DNA of 64,000 bases from Epichloe hybrida. Lineage: Eukaryota > Ascomycota > Sordariomycetes > Hypocreales > Clavicipitaceae. The stretch is taken from assembly GCA_019022495.1 (NCBI GenBank), contig JAFEKR010000006.1:2046001-2110000 (forward strand), in the 5' to 3' direction. Below the pieces are notes generated by a model. That model worked only from the letters and a program-made list of their open reading frames with translations. It was not told the origin of the DNA and did no database searches. Below are positions 12,222 to 24,238 of this stretch, one piece after another. The position numbers and the translations under genes were made by a program. Every line of letters starts with the position of its first letter. Within the stretch, counting starts at the first letter, position 1.

Positions 12222-12916
12222 GATAGATAAGAAACAACATCAGAAAGAGAAAGCTAAAAAAAAAAGGGAGCAGATTAGCGGCAACGGCGTTGCGATCGAG
12301 TTCGAGCCGAGTCGAGAGGAGGTAGTCGTTGAACAGCCGGTGCAGATCCGACACACACCTGAGAGCGAGGGCGCGTCGTAGCCCGACGAGCCTCTTGTGT
12401 GAAAAGGGGTTCTTGCTGTTCGGAACAGAAAAATCAAAAGTCCAGATTCACTTCTACTTTATACGTGCTCGTCGAGGCCGGAAATCCTCGTTTATGAATG
12501 GGGACTCTGGACGGCGCGCAAGTCCTCATCATGAGCACCCTTTTTTTTGGGGGGGAGTGTTGGGTGTAGTGGCCCAGGGTTGGGACTGAGGCAATGGATG
12601 GGTGAATGGCATAGCGAGGCGTTGATACGACGACATTGCATCATGGGTATGTACAGGGTAGGATATGGATGGTGGAGCGTTTTATGTATCATTATCAGCT
12701 TTCAAGTCACATTTATTGAACATGTCACAAATTCGTCATATCCTTGCATACAAGTCGTAGTTTCAGTTGACCCCATGGTCTCAAGGGACTGTTCCCACTC
12801 TATACAACCCGAGTTGCTCCGATTCTTTGACCTCAATCGCATGACTCTAGCACTACGAAAAAATAAAAAATAAAAATAAACAAGTAAGTAAACCAAGCTC
12901 GGTGAAGAGACGACGG
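12222..12916. other. Intergenic region between convergent genes
   Basis: Holds the 3' ends of lipin (+) and HIS4 (-). There is a T/G homopolymer run at 12541-12555 and an A-rich stretch around 12858-12880. No gene or RNA was recognised. Confidence 0.6.
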
Positions 12917-15600
12917 CTACCGTTCACTCATGTGCTTGAGACGAATCTCAACAGCCCGTCTATGGGCCTCTAGTTCCTCCACCTTGGCCAACTGCATGAC
13001 TGCGGAGCCGACGTTCTTGAGGCCCTCCGCCGTGAGATTCGAGCAGGTGATGTGTTTCATGAAGGAGGCGAGGTTGACGCCAGAATATTGCTTGGCGAAG
13101 CCGTATGTAGCTGTGCGAGTGAGAGAGGGGTCAGGTCAGCATCAGGTTTCCGAGACGGGGGGTTGTCCCCCAGTGGATGGATGGACCAAGACTTACGGAG
13201 GGAGTGGTTCACGCCGGCAGAGTAGTCGCCTACGCTCTCGGGGGTCCATTCACCGATGAAGACGCTGCCTGCGTTCACGACCTGGTCTACCGTCTTGGCC
13301 GCATCTCTGATCTGCAGAATGAGATGCTCCGGTGCGTACTCGTTGCTGATGCGCATGGCTTCCTGCATGTTCTTGACACGGACGGTGACGGAGTGGGCGA
13401 TGGAGCCGCGGACAATGTCTACGCGTGGGAGGGCCACGGCCTGGTTGTGCACCTCGTCGTCAATGGCCTGGAGCTGCTCCTCGCTCAGGTCGACGGCTAT
13501 GAGAATGACCTGGCTGTCTACGCCGTGCTCGGCCTGTGACAGCAGGTCCGACGCCACAAAGGCAGGGTTGGCCTCCCCGTCGGCAACGACGAGCACTTCG
13601 GATGGACCAGCGGGCATGTCGATGCTCACGCCGGCATTGGTGTCGTTGCTGACGTGCATTTTGGCGGCCGTGACGAATTGGTTGCCGGGCCCAAGGATCT
13701 TGTCGACCTTGCTGACGGACTCGGTGCCGTAGGCCATGGCCGCGACGGCTTGGGCACCTCCAGCGAGCACGATGCTCTCGGCGCCGACTTTGTGCGCGAC
13801 GTAGACGATTTCGGGGGTGATGCTGCCGTCTTCCCGGGGAGGCGAGGCGAGCACGAGCTTCCGGCAACCTGCCACCATGGCCGGCACTCCAAGCATGAGG
13901 GCTGTGCTGGGGAGAACAGCAGTGCCACCGGGGATGTAAAGGCCGACTCGTTCGATGGGTCTGGAGAAGCGGCCGCAGACGACTCCAGGCATGGTCTCTA
14001 CTTGAAGGGGCTTGTCTTCCTTTTGCGCCGAGTGGAACTTCTGGATGTTTTCAAACGATGTGTCAATGGCCTTGATGGTCTCGGCATCCAGGTTCATGAG
14101 CTCCTTGGGGAAAGGAGCCTTGATGACCGGTGAGGTGAGTGAGGTTGCCTTTTCAAACTTGTGGGTGTATGACAGCAGAGCTCTGTCGCCATTCTCGCGG
14201 ACGTCGTCGATGATGGGGGTGACGATTTTGAGAATGGCTTCGGGGGATTTCTGGGAGGGTCGCTGAAGAGCCTTGAGGAGCTCGGCTTCGGAGACCTTGG
14301 CGGAATCGATTCGCCGCATGGTGATTCGTGAGCAGATAGGCTTCGCAGGAGAGTCAACAACGGCGGGTTTGGAAGATGCGGCGGCGGCGGTCTCGCTCTC
14401 GACGCCCTCCTTCTCTGCCCATTTTCCTTTGGCGTTGCCAGGTCTCCGTGAAACTTTGAGGCTCTTTGCGTCCAGGTTGGCCTCAATATCAGCCAAGCTA
14501 GCGCCAGCGCCGATGGCTTTGGTCAAGGCGAAGTAGATTAGGTCGGCGGCTTCAAAGGCGGCTTCCTGAGGTGTCTTGGCGTCGCAAAGTTCTTCCGCCT
14601 CCTCCATGATCTTGGCCCGCAAGAGCTTCTCGTCGGAGAACAGCCGAGCGGTATAAGAGCCCTCTGGGGCAGACTGCTTCCTTGACAACAGGGTCTGCTC
14701 CAGGGCGGGTATGCCATTCAGGTTGCCGAAGCATCCAAACTGTTGCAGGTGGCAGAAACGGCCCTTTTGCTTGACGATGAACTTCAATGTGTCGTTGTCG
14801 CAGTCCAAAGCCACCCGGACAAGCTCTTGGGTGTCCCCCGAGGTGGCCCCCTTGATCCATAATCCTCGCTTGCGGCTTTGGTACACTCCAGTCTGGGTCT
14901 TGAGGGCTTCGAGGATGCTCTCGTCGCTGGTGTAGGCGAGGCCGAGCGCGACGCCAGCCTCGTCCGTCACGACGGTGGGGATGAGGCCGTCCTGGCGATC
15001 CGACTTCCAGTAACTGGCGATGACTTTGGACAGCAGCAGCTTGTCCGTGGCAGATTTGTCAGTGGTGAGACCAGTGGAGGGCAAGACGGGAATTGCGTTG
15101 GCTTGCTTGGCGACCTCGACGAATTTGTCGAGAGGCGTGCCGTCGTCAATCGGGCGCAGGTAGAGGTTCCTGGGCGTGGTCGATTGAGCGGCCTCGATGA
15201 ATTTCCGCGACTCGGCAGCGGACAGATCAAAGTCTCTGATCAGCAATCCGTGCTCCGATGCGGCGGAGAGGTCGGGCTTGGAGACGACCGGGAGCACTCT
15301 GTCGCCGAAATCGGTGAACTGTGACAGGGCTTCGGGTGCAACGAAGACCTTGCGCGCCCCGCGATCCAGCAGGGCTATCACATCGTCTCGAGACTCGAGA
15401 GCGGTGGCATCGATGTGAGCGTGGAATTCGTAATTGTGGCGATTGAAGAAGCGAATGAGCTTCTCTTGCGTCTTGGGCGTGGCTTGCAAGAAGGGATTTC
15501 CCAGCAGCGACACTTCCTCACGGGTCAAGCCGTCGAGTTTGGCCAAGCCCGGTGGCACAGCGACACTGATGAGAAACGGCAAAGGGAGTTCGGTTTCCAT
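12917..15600 (-). CDS. HIS4: Trifunctional histidine biosynthesis protein HIS4
   Basis: Carries out steps 2, 3 and 9-10 of histidine synthesis. Two exons on the minus strand, 13197-15600 then 12917-13110 (intron 86 bp), give 865 aa. After an N-terminal region of about 200 residues comes phosphoribosyl-AMP cyclohydrolase (about 200-290; GVYQSRKRGLW, the metal-site region FCHLQQFGCFG). Phosphoribosyl-ATP pyrophosphohydrolase follows (about 305-395; EEAEELCDA, FEAADLIYFAL), then histidinol dehydrogenase (about 425-860; YIPGGTAVLPSTALM, AGPSEVLV). The short last exon restores the conserved HSLPTYGFAKQYSGVN end, which supports the splice. Faces TAF9 across a 469-bp shared promoter region. Confidence 0.96.
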
Positions 15601-16069
15601 GATGAGGCTATTCTCGGATCATTCAAGACGAGGCAAGCTGGAAAAAGCTCATTGGTGGGGCAGCTGTCAGCAGTTGATGGCGGACTTGATATGTACATAC
15701 ATATGTACAGTAATCAAGTTATCCGCCCAGCGCCATTGGCCCGGATTAACGCTCCATCCGCTCTATCCCAGCCTCGGACCTTCCTTCTTGAATCTTGTGC
15801 CTCGAACCTCCTCCGAGCTCCACGTCGTTTAAGCCATCCCAGCTTCAACCTTACGTGTTGCGACTTCGTCAACGACCTCCACCCAGTTGCTCTGCTCATT
15901 GCATTTCACAGACCACCACACCAGCACACTTCTCACCAGATGCACAATCAGTAGGAGCGAAAATTCCCTTCCCTGGCGACGCCTGCGCCCCAATCACCCG
16001 TGCGGCGCAAACATATCGACCCGCCGGCTCTCTCTCACACCACCCACCACCACCACCACCATATTCAGC
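15601..16069. promoter_or_regulatory. Shared divergent promoter of HIS4 and TAF9
   Basis: 469 bp separate the two start codons, so both genes are probably driven from here. A near-palindrome tgtacatacatatgtaca lies at about 15692-15709. CT-rich and CACCAC-rich stretches precede the TAF9 start. I looked for a TGACTCA-type general amino-acid-control site that would be expected near HIS4 and did not see a perfect one. Confidence 0.55.
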
Positions 16070-16840
16070 ATGGCATCAAGTCAGCCCCAAACAAACGGCG
16101 TTGCACCCTCGGCAAATGCCTCGCAAAACGCAGCCGCCGCTCCAAACACACAAACACAATCTGCCGCCCCCGCAGGGCAACCCGCCCCGGCGCAGCCCAC
16201 CAGCACCGCTGACCCCCGACCTCGCGACTCACGTCTGATTGAACTCCTCCTCACCTCACAAGGCGTCACCGCCTACGAGCAGCGAGTCCCGCTCCTCCTC
16301 CTCGACTTCGCATACAGACACACCTCGTCCGTTCTCAACGACGCTCTACATCTATCCGGCGACCCCTACGTCACCCAAGCTGGCTCAAAACCATCCGCTG
16401 CCTCGGGAGCAACTGCCTTGGCTGCTGGCGATGCTCCCATCACCGCCAACGGCGTGAAGCTGGCCATCGGGGCCCGCCTGGGCTACCAGTTCCGCGGGGG
16501 AAGCAGCGGGGGCGGCATCAGCAAGGACTACATGCAGGAACTCGCGAGAGAACGAAACAAAGTAGCGTTGCCGAGGATCGTCCCGAATGAATGGGGTGTC
16601 CGACTTCCCAGCGAGCGCTTTGTACTGAGCGGGACAAGTTGGGGCCTCAAGGATATGTGGGACGAAGCCGGTGATGATGATGATGACGACCACGACGACC
16701 ACGCAGGGGGTGGGAAAGGAGGAGATGCCATGGAAGGTATCGAGGGGCCTGAACCTGAAGATGTCGGTGGTGATGGTGTCGAGGGAGGCACTGTGGATGA
16801 TGTCTTTGGTGACGACGTTGATCAGGAGATGGCGGAGTAA
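16070..16840 (+). CDS. TAF9: Transcription initiation factor TFIID subunit 9 (TAF9)
   Basis: Histone-fold protein of TFIID and SAGA, pairing with TAF6, in the nucleus. Single exon, 256 aa. The first 50 residues are Ala/Gln/Pro-rich. The histone fold starts at about residue 53 with [20 protein letters not shown] and continues [21 protein letters not shown], the TAF9 signature. The C-terminal third has an Asp/His run (DDDDDHDDH) and an acidic end. The start was chosen at the Met after the CACCAC-rich leader because it gives the usual N terminus; an upstream in-frame Met would add 61 unlike residues. Confidence 0.92.
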   Translation: MASSQPQTNGVAPSANASQNAAAAPNTQTQSAAPAGQPAPAQPTSTADPRPRDSRLIELLLTSQGVTAYEQRVPLLLLDFAYRHTSSVLNDALHLSGDPYVTQAGSKPSAASGATALAAGDAPITANGVKLAIGARLGYQFRGGSSGGGISKDYMQELARERNKVALPRIVPNEWGVRLPSERFVLSGTSWGLKDMWDEAGDDDDDDHDDHAGGGKGGDAMEGIEGPEPEDVGGDGVEGGTVDDVFGDDVDQEMAE

Positions 16841-17348
16841 GATTGGGGAGGGGAGTTGCCGTTGCAGGCTTCATCCCTACAAAGAACGGTGCTTGGGTCG
16901 GCGTTTTCGGTGTTTGAGGGCAGGCAAAAGGGTCTGCGGGGAGCATATTCTTTCAAACTTAGAACCCCATCAGGGAGTGAGCCATAATTTCTGACAATCC
17001 GAATCTTGATTATGGACATGTCTGTTGTTGACCATGGTGACATGGCACTGCCTACTAAGACTAGGCCCCAGTCCGGACAATGCTGCGATACATGCAAATT
17101 CATCTACTGTAGGCAGAAAGACACGACGGGTTCCAAAACTCGACATGATCACTCAATAGCACATATTCGACGTGTTGATTCGACAAAGTAGAATACCAGA
17201 TTTTAGCCCCCCCCCCCCCCCCAATTCTGACTACTTGTATGAACAAAGAGAGAGCTTTATGGTACACTAGGCCTTTAGTTAAAACAGCATCTCATACACT
17301 CTATACCCGATTCGCGCTTTTGCCAACTCCGAGGGTCCACCGCTAAAC
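16841..17348. other. Intergenic region between TAF9 and MPP-beta
   Basis: Convergent 3' ends. It holds a run of 16 C at 17207-17222, a likely assembly or length-variation site. No gene was recognised. Confidence 0.6.
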
Positions 17349-19064
17349 TTAGAACTTGGGCTTCATTGTGTTCCTCAGTCTTTGGTAGTCAAACAACGCC
17401 TCAATGCTACCGACGGCACTAATAGCAATGTCCTTGTCCCACAACTTGCGGTTGGCAAAGTCCATGACATCAGTCTCGGTGATGGCATCAATCTTGCGCT
17501 CGATCTCGCCGGGCATCATGCGGCGGCCAGTGGTGATGATTTGGCGACCAATGTCCTCAGCGACGGCGGTGGTGCCATCGAGAGACAGAAGAATAGAAGC
17601 CTTCAGTTGAGCCTTGGCGCGCTCGACTTCAGCCTCACCGACATTGGTGCAAAGACGCATCCACTCACGAATGGAGAAGTGGACAAGATCGTCGAGGTGG
17701 GTGATGTTGTCGGTGCTAAGGTAGATACCCCACAGACTGGCAGAAAAATACCATTAGTTCATGTACCGCGATGGATTCACACAGTTCTTTATGCGACTAT
17801 TCGTAGATTACTTACCCAGTATCGCTGTAGCTGGTGGAGAAACTCATGAAGCTATTTGCCAGCTCGTGTCGGTGGACCAAGCCGCTGAGCTTGCTGCCCT
17901 GGTGAGGAGCGTTGCCCATGGCCTTGTCGTAGTTGCCAACAATAGCCTGGGTGACGAGAGCAGTGAAGTAATCCTCAGAGTTCCAGCTAACACCCTCGAC
18001 AGCGATGGCAACGTTGGCGGTGCCCATGGTGTCATCACGAACACGGACATCAGAGCCGATAAAGTCAGCCCTCTTCTTGGATAGCAGATAGGCTTGGTTC
18101 TCTGGGCCCTTGCTGGGAAGACGGGAGAAGTGCTTCTCGGCCAGTTCAACAAGCTGCTCATGGGGAACGCCACCGGCACCGACAAGAACCATGCGGTCAG
18201 CGGTGTAGTTGCTCTTGATGTAGTTGGTGAGCTCGGTTCGGGTGATATCGCGGATGTTCTGGCGGGGACCCAAGATGGTGCGGCCCAGGGGCTGGTGCTG
18301 GAAGGCAGTAGCATGTAGATGATCGAAAACAACCTCCTCGACTTGCTTCTCAACCTCCTCAGACTCGCGCAGGATGACATCGCGCTCACGCTCAATGGCG
18401 GACTCCTCAAGCTTGGAGTTCTGCAGAATATCGGACAGGATGTCGACGCACTGGGGCACATCGGAGTTGAAGGCCTTGGCGAAGTATACGGTGTTCTCGC
18501 GCTACAGGCTGTGTTAGATCCCTTTCATTCTCATTCCGGGTGTCTCCCTGAGAGAGGGTATCAATGCTCACCGACGTGTAGGCGTTCAGGTGACCACCCA
18601 TGTTCTCGATTTCGAGTTCTAGTTGCTGCTGCGATCGCTTGGCGGTGCCCTGTGAGTTGGTTGTGTTAGCAATCCCGAGAGCCAGTTGCCGTTATTGCCA
18701 ATAGCCGTTGCCCTACCTTGAAAGCCAGATGCTCGAGGAAGTGTGCGGTACCGTTGTTCTCGTCAGTCTCGGCACGGGAACCGGCGTCGATCCAGACGCC
18801 AACGGTCGAGGTTTGGGCCCATGGCGAATGCTCAGTAGCGACCTAGAATCCACCAAGTTAAAGTCAAGTCACGGGATATATCTCGAGGCCAATTGAGCCC
18901 GGGCGGATGGTACGCACGGTCAAGCCGTTCTTGAGTGTTGTGGTTTGAGTTTTGCCGACGCTGGAAGGAGTCGCGAAGCCACGGCGAAGGAAGCCGGTGG
19001 CCGACAGACCAGCACGGCTTCGCAGGCCCTGCGGGAGATTCAAAGCTAGTCTGCGAGACGCCAT
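17349..19064 (-). CDS. Mitochondrial processing peptidase beta subunit
   Basis: Catalytic half of the matrix peptidase that removes presequences from imported proteins. Five exons on the minus strand: 18918-19064, 18717-18842, 18572-18649, 17816-18501 and 17349-17736 (introns 67-79 bp), 474 aa. Every junction keeps phase and joins conserved blocks ([45 protein letters not shown]). The inverted zinc motif HFLEH is at residues 83-87 and the downstream Glu-rich helix [20 protein letters not shown] is intact. The Arg-rich, Ser-containing N terminus is a mitochondrial targeting presequence. Length matches the family. The glycine-rich region typical of the alpha subunit is absent, so beta is favoured. 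Confidence 0.96.
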
Positions 19065-19608
19065 GGGGGGTGGTTTGGGTGGCTCGAGGATGGAATTGGG
19101 TGGTTTGATGAAATCTTTCGATGTCGCTCGGCCAGAAGCTTTCCTGAGGTAATTTGTGGCCTGAAGCACCAGGCGTCCAGATTTTTGCCATTCCGACCAG
19201 CTCCGATGCTTAGCCTCACAGGCCATCGCATTGGTCCGCAAAGCCAATCAGAGGGCGGTATTACTAAACTGACAACCACCTTCTTTGGCTGCATCCCTTA
19301 TTAGCGTGACACGTGCATTGTTGAACATGCATGATGATGAATTAAGAAAAATCACCACTGCAAGTTTCGGTACTGATGAGCCTGTCCAGCCGCATTGTGC
19401 TAGCGCATTCGACAATTTCCCAGTCCAGTCCATCCTCGTAAGGATCAATTGTCTCGTCTTGCTTGGGTTCCCCCCTCCTAAATAAAATGAAGTGGCTCCG
19501 CGCCGCGTTTGTCCGCCCGAGACTATGTGTGTCATGTTCTATCTTGCTGACAGTGTGCTTAAATGCAAGCAAGTTATGGATGTATTGACAGAACTGAAAT
19601 ACCACGAC
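19065..19608. other. Intergenic region between MPP-beta and the GH36 gene
   Basis: Contains the MPP-beta promoter (minus strand) and the 3' end of the GH36 gene. No coding sequence was recognised. Confidence 0.55.
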
Positions 19609-22518
19609 CTACACATTGAATGAGCATTTCACTGTGACCTCATCCCGCTGCAAATCGGTCAGATCCATCAATTCCCAAGCCCGCTCAACGTCAATCTCCA
19701 GTACGTGACAATCGCTTCCACTTCTTTCAACAGTCTCAAAAGGCGCGGGAATGTCTTGGATTGTGACCATAAAGTCGTCACCAATACTCATACTTGGAAG
19801 AGTCGATATGAACACGCCTTATCCACGTCAGCTAGCGTTCTCCCGTCACATTATGAGCGAATGGCAAGACACACGTACCAAGAATACCAAATGCTTTCAA
19901 GCTACACATTAGGGCCAATCGACCGGTCTTTGGTCTGAGAATCGAGCTGGTAGTGGTGAGAGCAGCGCAGCCCGTCATTTTACCGGTCAAGCCAACAAGA
20001 CCAGCATGGCCGTCGATGTATTTGTGGCCCTCGAATGAAGTTACTGGAAAAGCACACAGAACCTCATATGCTCGCATATCGAGCGAAATGGTGATCAAAG
20101 AAGTCGCTTGCTCCAGCTCCAGGGAAATGGGACCTGAGACCTTGCCGGTTGTATGAGCTCGAATGACGTAGTCAACAGATGGCACTATTCCAGGGAAACA
20201 GTTCAGTGGCACAAGTTCATTTATGCGTCTTTGGGACACGTTGAAGACCCCGAGGATGCCTGTGCCAGCTTGCGATGCGCCTATGTGTTGCCATCAGACA
20301 CCATCATTTGCTTTGCAGTGCAAAATACGACCCAACAACTAACTTACCGCCGTGGTAACTACCTATTTTCAACAGTGTGCCCCCTTCATACTTCTCGTAG
20401 TGTTGGATAGAGCTCCCGAGGGAACTAGGCCTGAGAACAATAGTCCGGCCAAGCGGCGTCGGGGCTGTCATTTGCTTGATGAGAGGCACATTGTGCTCCC
20501 CTGGAACGTCTGTGATGTAGATCGGGCCACCGCTCACGCAACGAGCCGCAGCGTGGAATTCGGAGTGTTCGTGCACCGACTGAAACATATCCCAGTCGGG
20601 GACTACATTGAGAAACCGTGTGAATATGGCGTTGTGAGCATTGGCCCATATATGCCATGGGTGTGACGCAGGTTCATTGGGAAAATAGTCATCTGAGTTT
20701 CGGACTATTCTCTCCCGAGGTGACCGAGGTAATTGCGAGTGAAAAAGAGCTAGTGGAAATTGCGACATGCATGAAATGGCTTTTTTGCCAAAGTGCTTCT
20801 GCGATGCTTTGGACCACTCATCAAGATAGGTCGAGCTCAGCTCGCGACGATCAGGTGCTTCCTTGAGCAAGTCGAGCATGACTTGACCGTCAGTCTTTAC
20901 ACCGTCGATTCCCGATCTTACTAGAAAGGTGTAAAAGTCGTCGTAGAACTGCGACAAATTTTCTTTGGCAACAACGGTAAGGGTTCGCTGGCTCTCACCG
21001 CCTTGTGCTACGATTGACGTTTTGTACCTCTTGGCGATGACACCATTTGGGGAGATGCCGCCCCAATATCCCAATAAGGCGTGCCACACTAGGACATGCC
21101 GGATATCTGGATGCAATTTTCGAATATTCGTGACTAGGTTTTCAAGACCGCTCGGGAACGCCTGCTTATCTGCTTCGAATTCAATCCACCCGTACTGGGA
21201 TTGGTCGCTTCCGGTGCGGTCGATGGATTGCCAGTTGTCATCAATGATGAGGTTTGTAATGTGAATTTTCTTTTGGGCCAGTTCCTTGATCGCGTCAAGA
21301 AGCTTTTCTTCCGAGAGATGTTGACCTAGAGAATTCCAAGTGCCTGACCAGGTATTAGGCCAACTCCGACATTGACACGGGACAAAGGCTTACAGAACCC
21401 TAGTCCATCATACCACTCGGGCTCCCATCGAGTCGTGGCTGTGGCTTTTCTGTGAATTTCGCCACCGTTTTCATGCTCACCCCGTGGCACAGTACATGTT
21501 GACACCAGATTTCTCGCCTCATACATAACAGAAGCAACAGTGTGGTCAAAATCAGGCCCGTCAGATATCAAAACCGTGACAGTCCCTGCAGATGAAGAGT
21601 CGTTTCGGGCCTGGGAATGTCAGTTGTCCGAGCTGCAACTAGAATCAGACGTTGCGATCATACATGGATACTGATGGTATTTTGGTCGGTGCTGCTGAAT
21701 GTGACCGACATATTTTCAACACCACTGACAGCCAGTAGTGTCATTGTCTTGCCTTGGCCACTTAGAAAGCAACACATGATAGCAGTCTGGTCTACGAGGA
21801 AGCGCGATGTGCCTTGTCGAGGGCCCAACCATGAGGGTCGGTGACGCACCAAGGCAAACCATCTGTACCAGATTAGCGGCCGCTCTGGTTCGGTATGGGC
21901 AGCGTGATGGAGCAAAGCTGGTGAATGTATAAGATTGCATGAAGCCTACCTCAGGAACGAGCCCCACGGCGTGCCAATGTCGATGTTGCGGACAGATGAG
22001 TCCTTGCCGACCGAGCCCTGGATTGAACACCGCAGAGTCCAAAGTCGGGTGCCGGGAGATTGACTAACCCCCGATGTGATCTTCCATTCGGGGTTAAGAT
22101 CTGGAATCTGTGGTTGCGAATTGTCCGAGAGGGATTCGGGACACTGCAGTAGCACAATTCCATCACCCAGACCTTGCTCATCACGGACCCAATCCCATGT
22201 CTTGTTTTTGGAAGGACGGAACTTTATGGTAAAGCTTGCACATTTCTGCATGGACAGTCGGCCAGAGAAGTGCAAGAATGTGCTTGCGGCCGGTTGTTTT
22301 TGTAGCATTCGAGGATTTAGGGATTGCTGAGTCTTGCCGAGGTTGGCTTCACGCCATTCCCCTTCGTCTACAGACGTCCACAGGGATACCTCCCACGGCT
22401 CCTGTGCTCGATGGATGGACACTTCCAATACCACTGTGAGCCACGGGCGACTATTCTTGACCACGGTCACTTGACCGAGGGGGGGATAGCTCTGCACCAG
22501 AGCCTTCATGTTTGTCAT
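19609..22518 (-). CDS. GH36-type alpha-galactosidase / raffinose synthase (Sip1) family protein
   Basis: Seven exons on the minus strand: 22069-22518, 21950-22017, 21664-21862, 21394-21610, 20348-21343, 19879-20280 and 19609-19817 (introns 50-87 bp), 846 aa. The catalytic core contains WYDGLGFCTWNSLGQ, IIDDNWQS, and the proposed nucleophile in GVKTDGQ (Asp about 463). PDWDMFQ follows, then the proposed acid/base Asp (about 590) in SGGPIYITDVPG. This pattern marks the Sip1/raffinose synthase branch of family GH36. In fungi, members usually act as alpha-galactosidases; true raffinose synthesis is a plant trait, so the substrate is uncertain. No signal peptide is seen, suggesting an intracellular enzyme. 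The Met at 22509 is an alternative start. All seven exons join in phase. Confidence 0.9.
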
Positions 22519-24238
22519 GAAGCACCGAAGTTGTGTTGGAGAAGACGGACTCCGAGTTGGCCAGTCGCGTTTACGATGTAGTGCGGAGGACGGAGTATAT
22601 TGACAGGTTTACACATATTGAATCCGTATTGAGTACGACGTCAGTATGGGTGAATGTCAGGAGCTTGGAGGTGCAGTGGTCAGAGACAGGGTGATCACAT
22701 GGTGGAACCTCGGTGGAACCTCGGATCCCTTACATAGACAACTGAGACCCCTTAGCCCTCAGCCACGTGCCTGTAGGGCGCTCCGCGACTCTCAGCCATC
22801 ATCAATCACTCTGTTCATCTTCATTCTCCGACCTAGTCGTGACACCTAGAGGGGGAAATTCCGAAGCATCACGGCCTCTAGAAACTAGCGCTTTTTATAT
22901 ATCAGTTCTGCAATATGGAAAAAAATCGGACACAATTGTTCGCGACCACAATCCTGCCTTTAATCCACTGGTCTAAATGTGACTGGTTCATGTCACCGAC
23001 ACGTCGGACATCGTTTCCAACTTGATGTCGCACAAGTATATGGTTCTCTCCTCCATCATCTCGTATGTACCAGCCAATCCCCCAGCACTTTTGAATCACA
23101 GGATGCCGAAATAGTAATAGCCCTGTCTCCTGCTGGGGAGAAGGAACCAAGGCAGATATTGGTAACGGCTTTTGTTTTGTTGCCTAAAACATTTGACGAA
23201 AAAAGCACTCGCGACACCTGCCACATCGCTGCAGCAGGGGCCCTAGCCTCGCGGCCACGATTTAAAAGGTACTGTCCGTACTATGGTTTATGTTTTTATA
23301 TTCTTTCAGCGCTTGCTGTAGGGGTTAGGTCTAGGAAACGCCCTTTAAACGTAGCCCAACTTAGCCACTGAAGCAAATCAAGACCTGCACTGCTTGACTT
23401 TGCTGTGTGAATTTAGGGTCTTGACACTGGAACAACATAATGAACATCTTCGAAGTAACACTGAAAAGAAAGCTCCACAGATCTGCTGACGTTGCTAAAG
23501 TCGAGCGCCGCCCTTGTTTAAAGAACACTACTTAGATCAAAGGTTAACGAGATTGCAGCTTGTTGATTGCGTCTGGCGCATACTTGGCGACGATCCGCGC
23601 AGCCGAAATGCACTGATCAGAAAAGAGAAATCGAACTTTACCAATCTGGACACATCTTAACGTAACAATCCGAGAATGTGCCCACTATAGATAGATATCC
23701 CAGCCCTTGTCTTCCCACTACGCAAAGCGACCAGGAAGAAGGTAAGTGACTTTCCCAATACCTTGTCTCCTACGGAACTAACACATGTAGTTTGAATGAG
23801 CTTAAACGCGAATGCATTGTCGACTTCCTTGACTACTTAGAGCAATGTCATCCTAATCTAAGCAGAGTCGTTCGCAACTTATCCTATGTTTTTGCCAAGC
23901 CTGCTGGAGTTTGGTCTACCAACAGCCGGGCCGCAGCTGAACAGTTTGCTGTTTAAACAGCCAGAAGACTATGATGACGACGCTTTTAATCGATTGTGTC
24001 GGTTGCCTGCAAATGTTGACACAACAAATTTACACCTCTCCAGCATTATTCCGGACATGCCAGCTTGGTCCTCAAGGTTTACTATCTGCGAAACTAGGCA
24101 CCTTGGAATCACCGTGTTATAACAGGACGATGTGCGACCGCGGTTGTTTGCCCTATGTTGACAAAGTGCGAAAATATCGAGGATGACAATATACCCCTCT
24201 TTTGCCTCTTTGCAGAGAGCGTTGTACATCTTCCACAT
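22519..24238. other. 1.7-kb intergenic region, no gene recognised
   Basis: Lies between the GH36 start and the FunK1 3' end. Several short open frames exist on both strands, none with a recognisable domain, conserved spacing or splice pattern. Base composition is intermediate, so it may hold decayed coding DNA. The GH36 promoter should be in its left part. Confidence 0.5.

Noticed and set aside
23320..23335. GGGGTTAGG-like word resembling telomere repeat
   Set aside because: A single occurrence without tandem repetition.
22902..24122. Short open frames in the 1.7-kb gap beside the GH36 gene
   Set aside because: No family resemblance, no splice logic and no compositional bias; kept only as an unassigned region.
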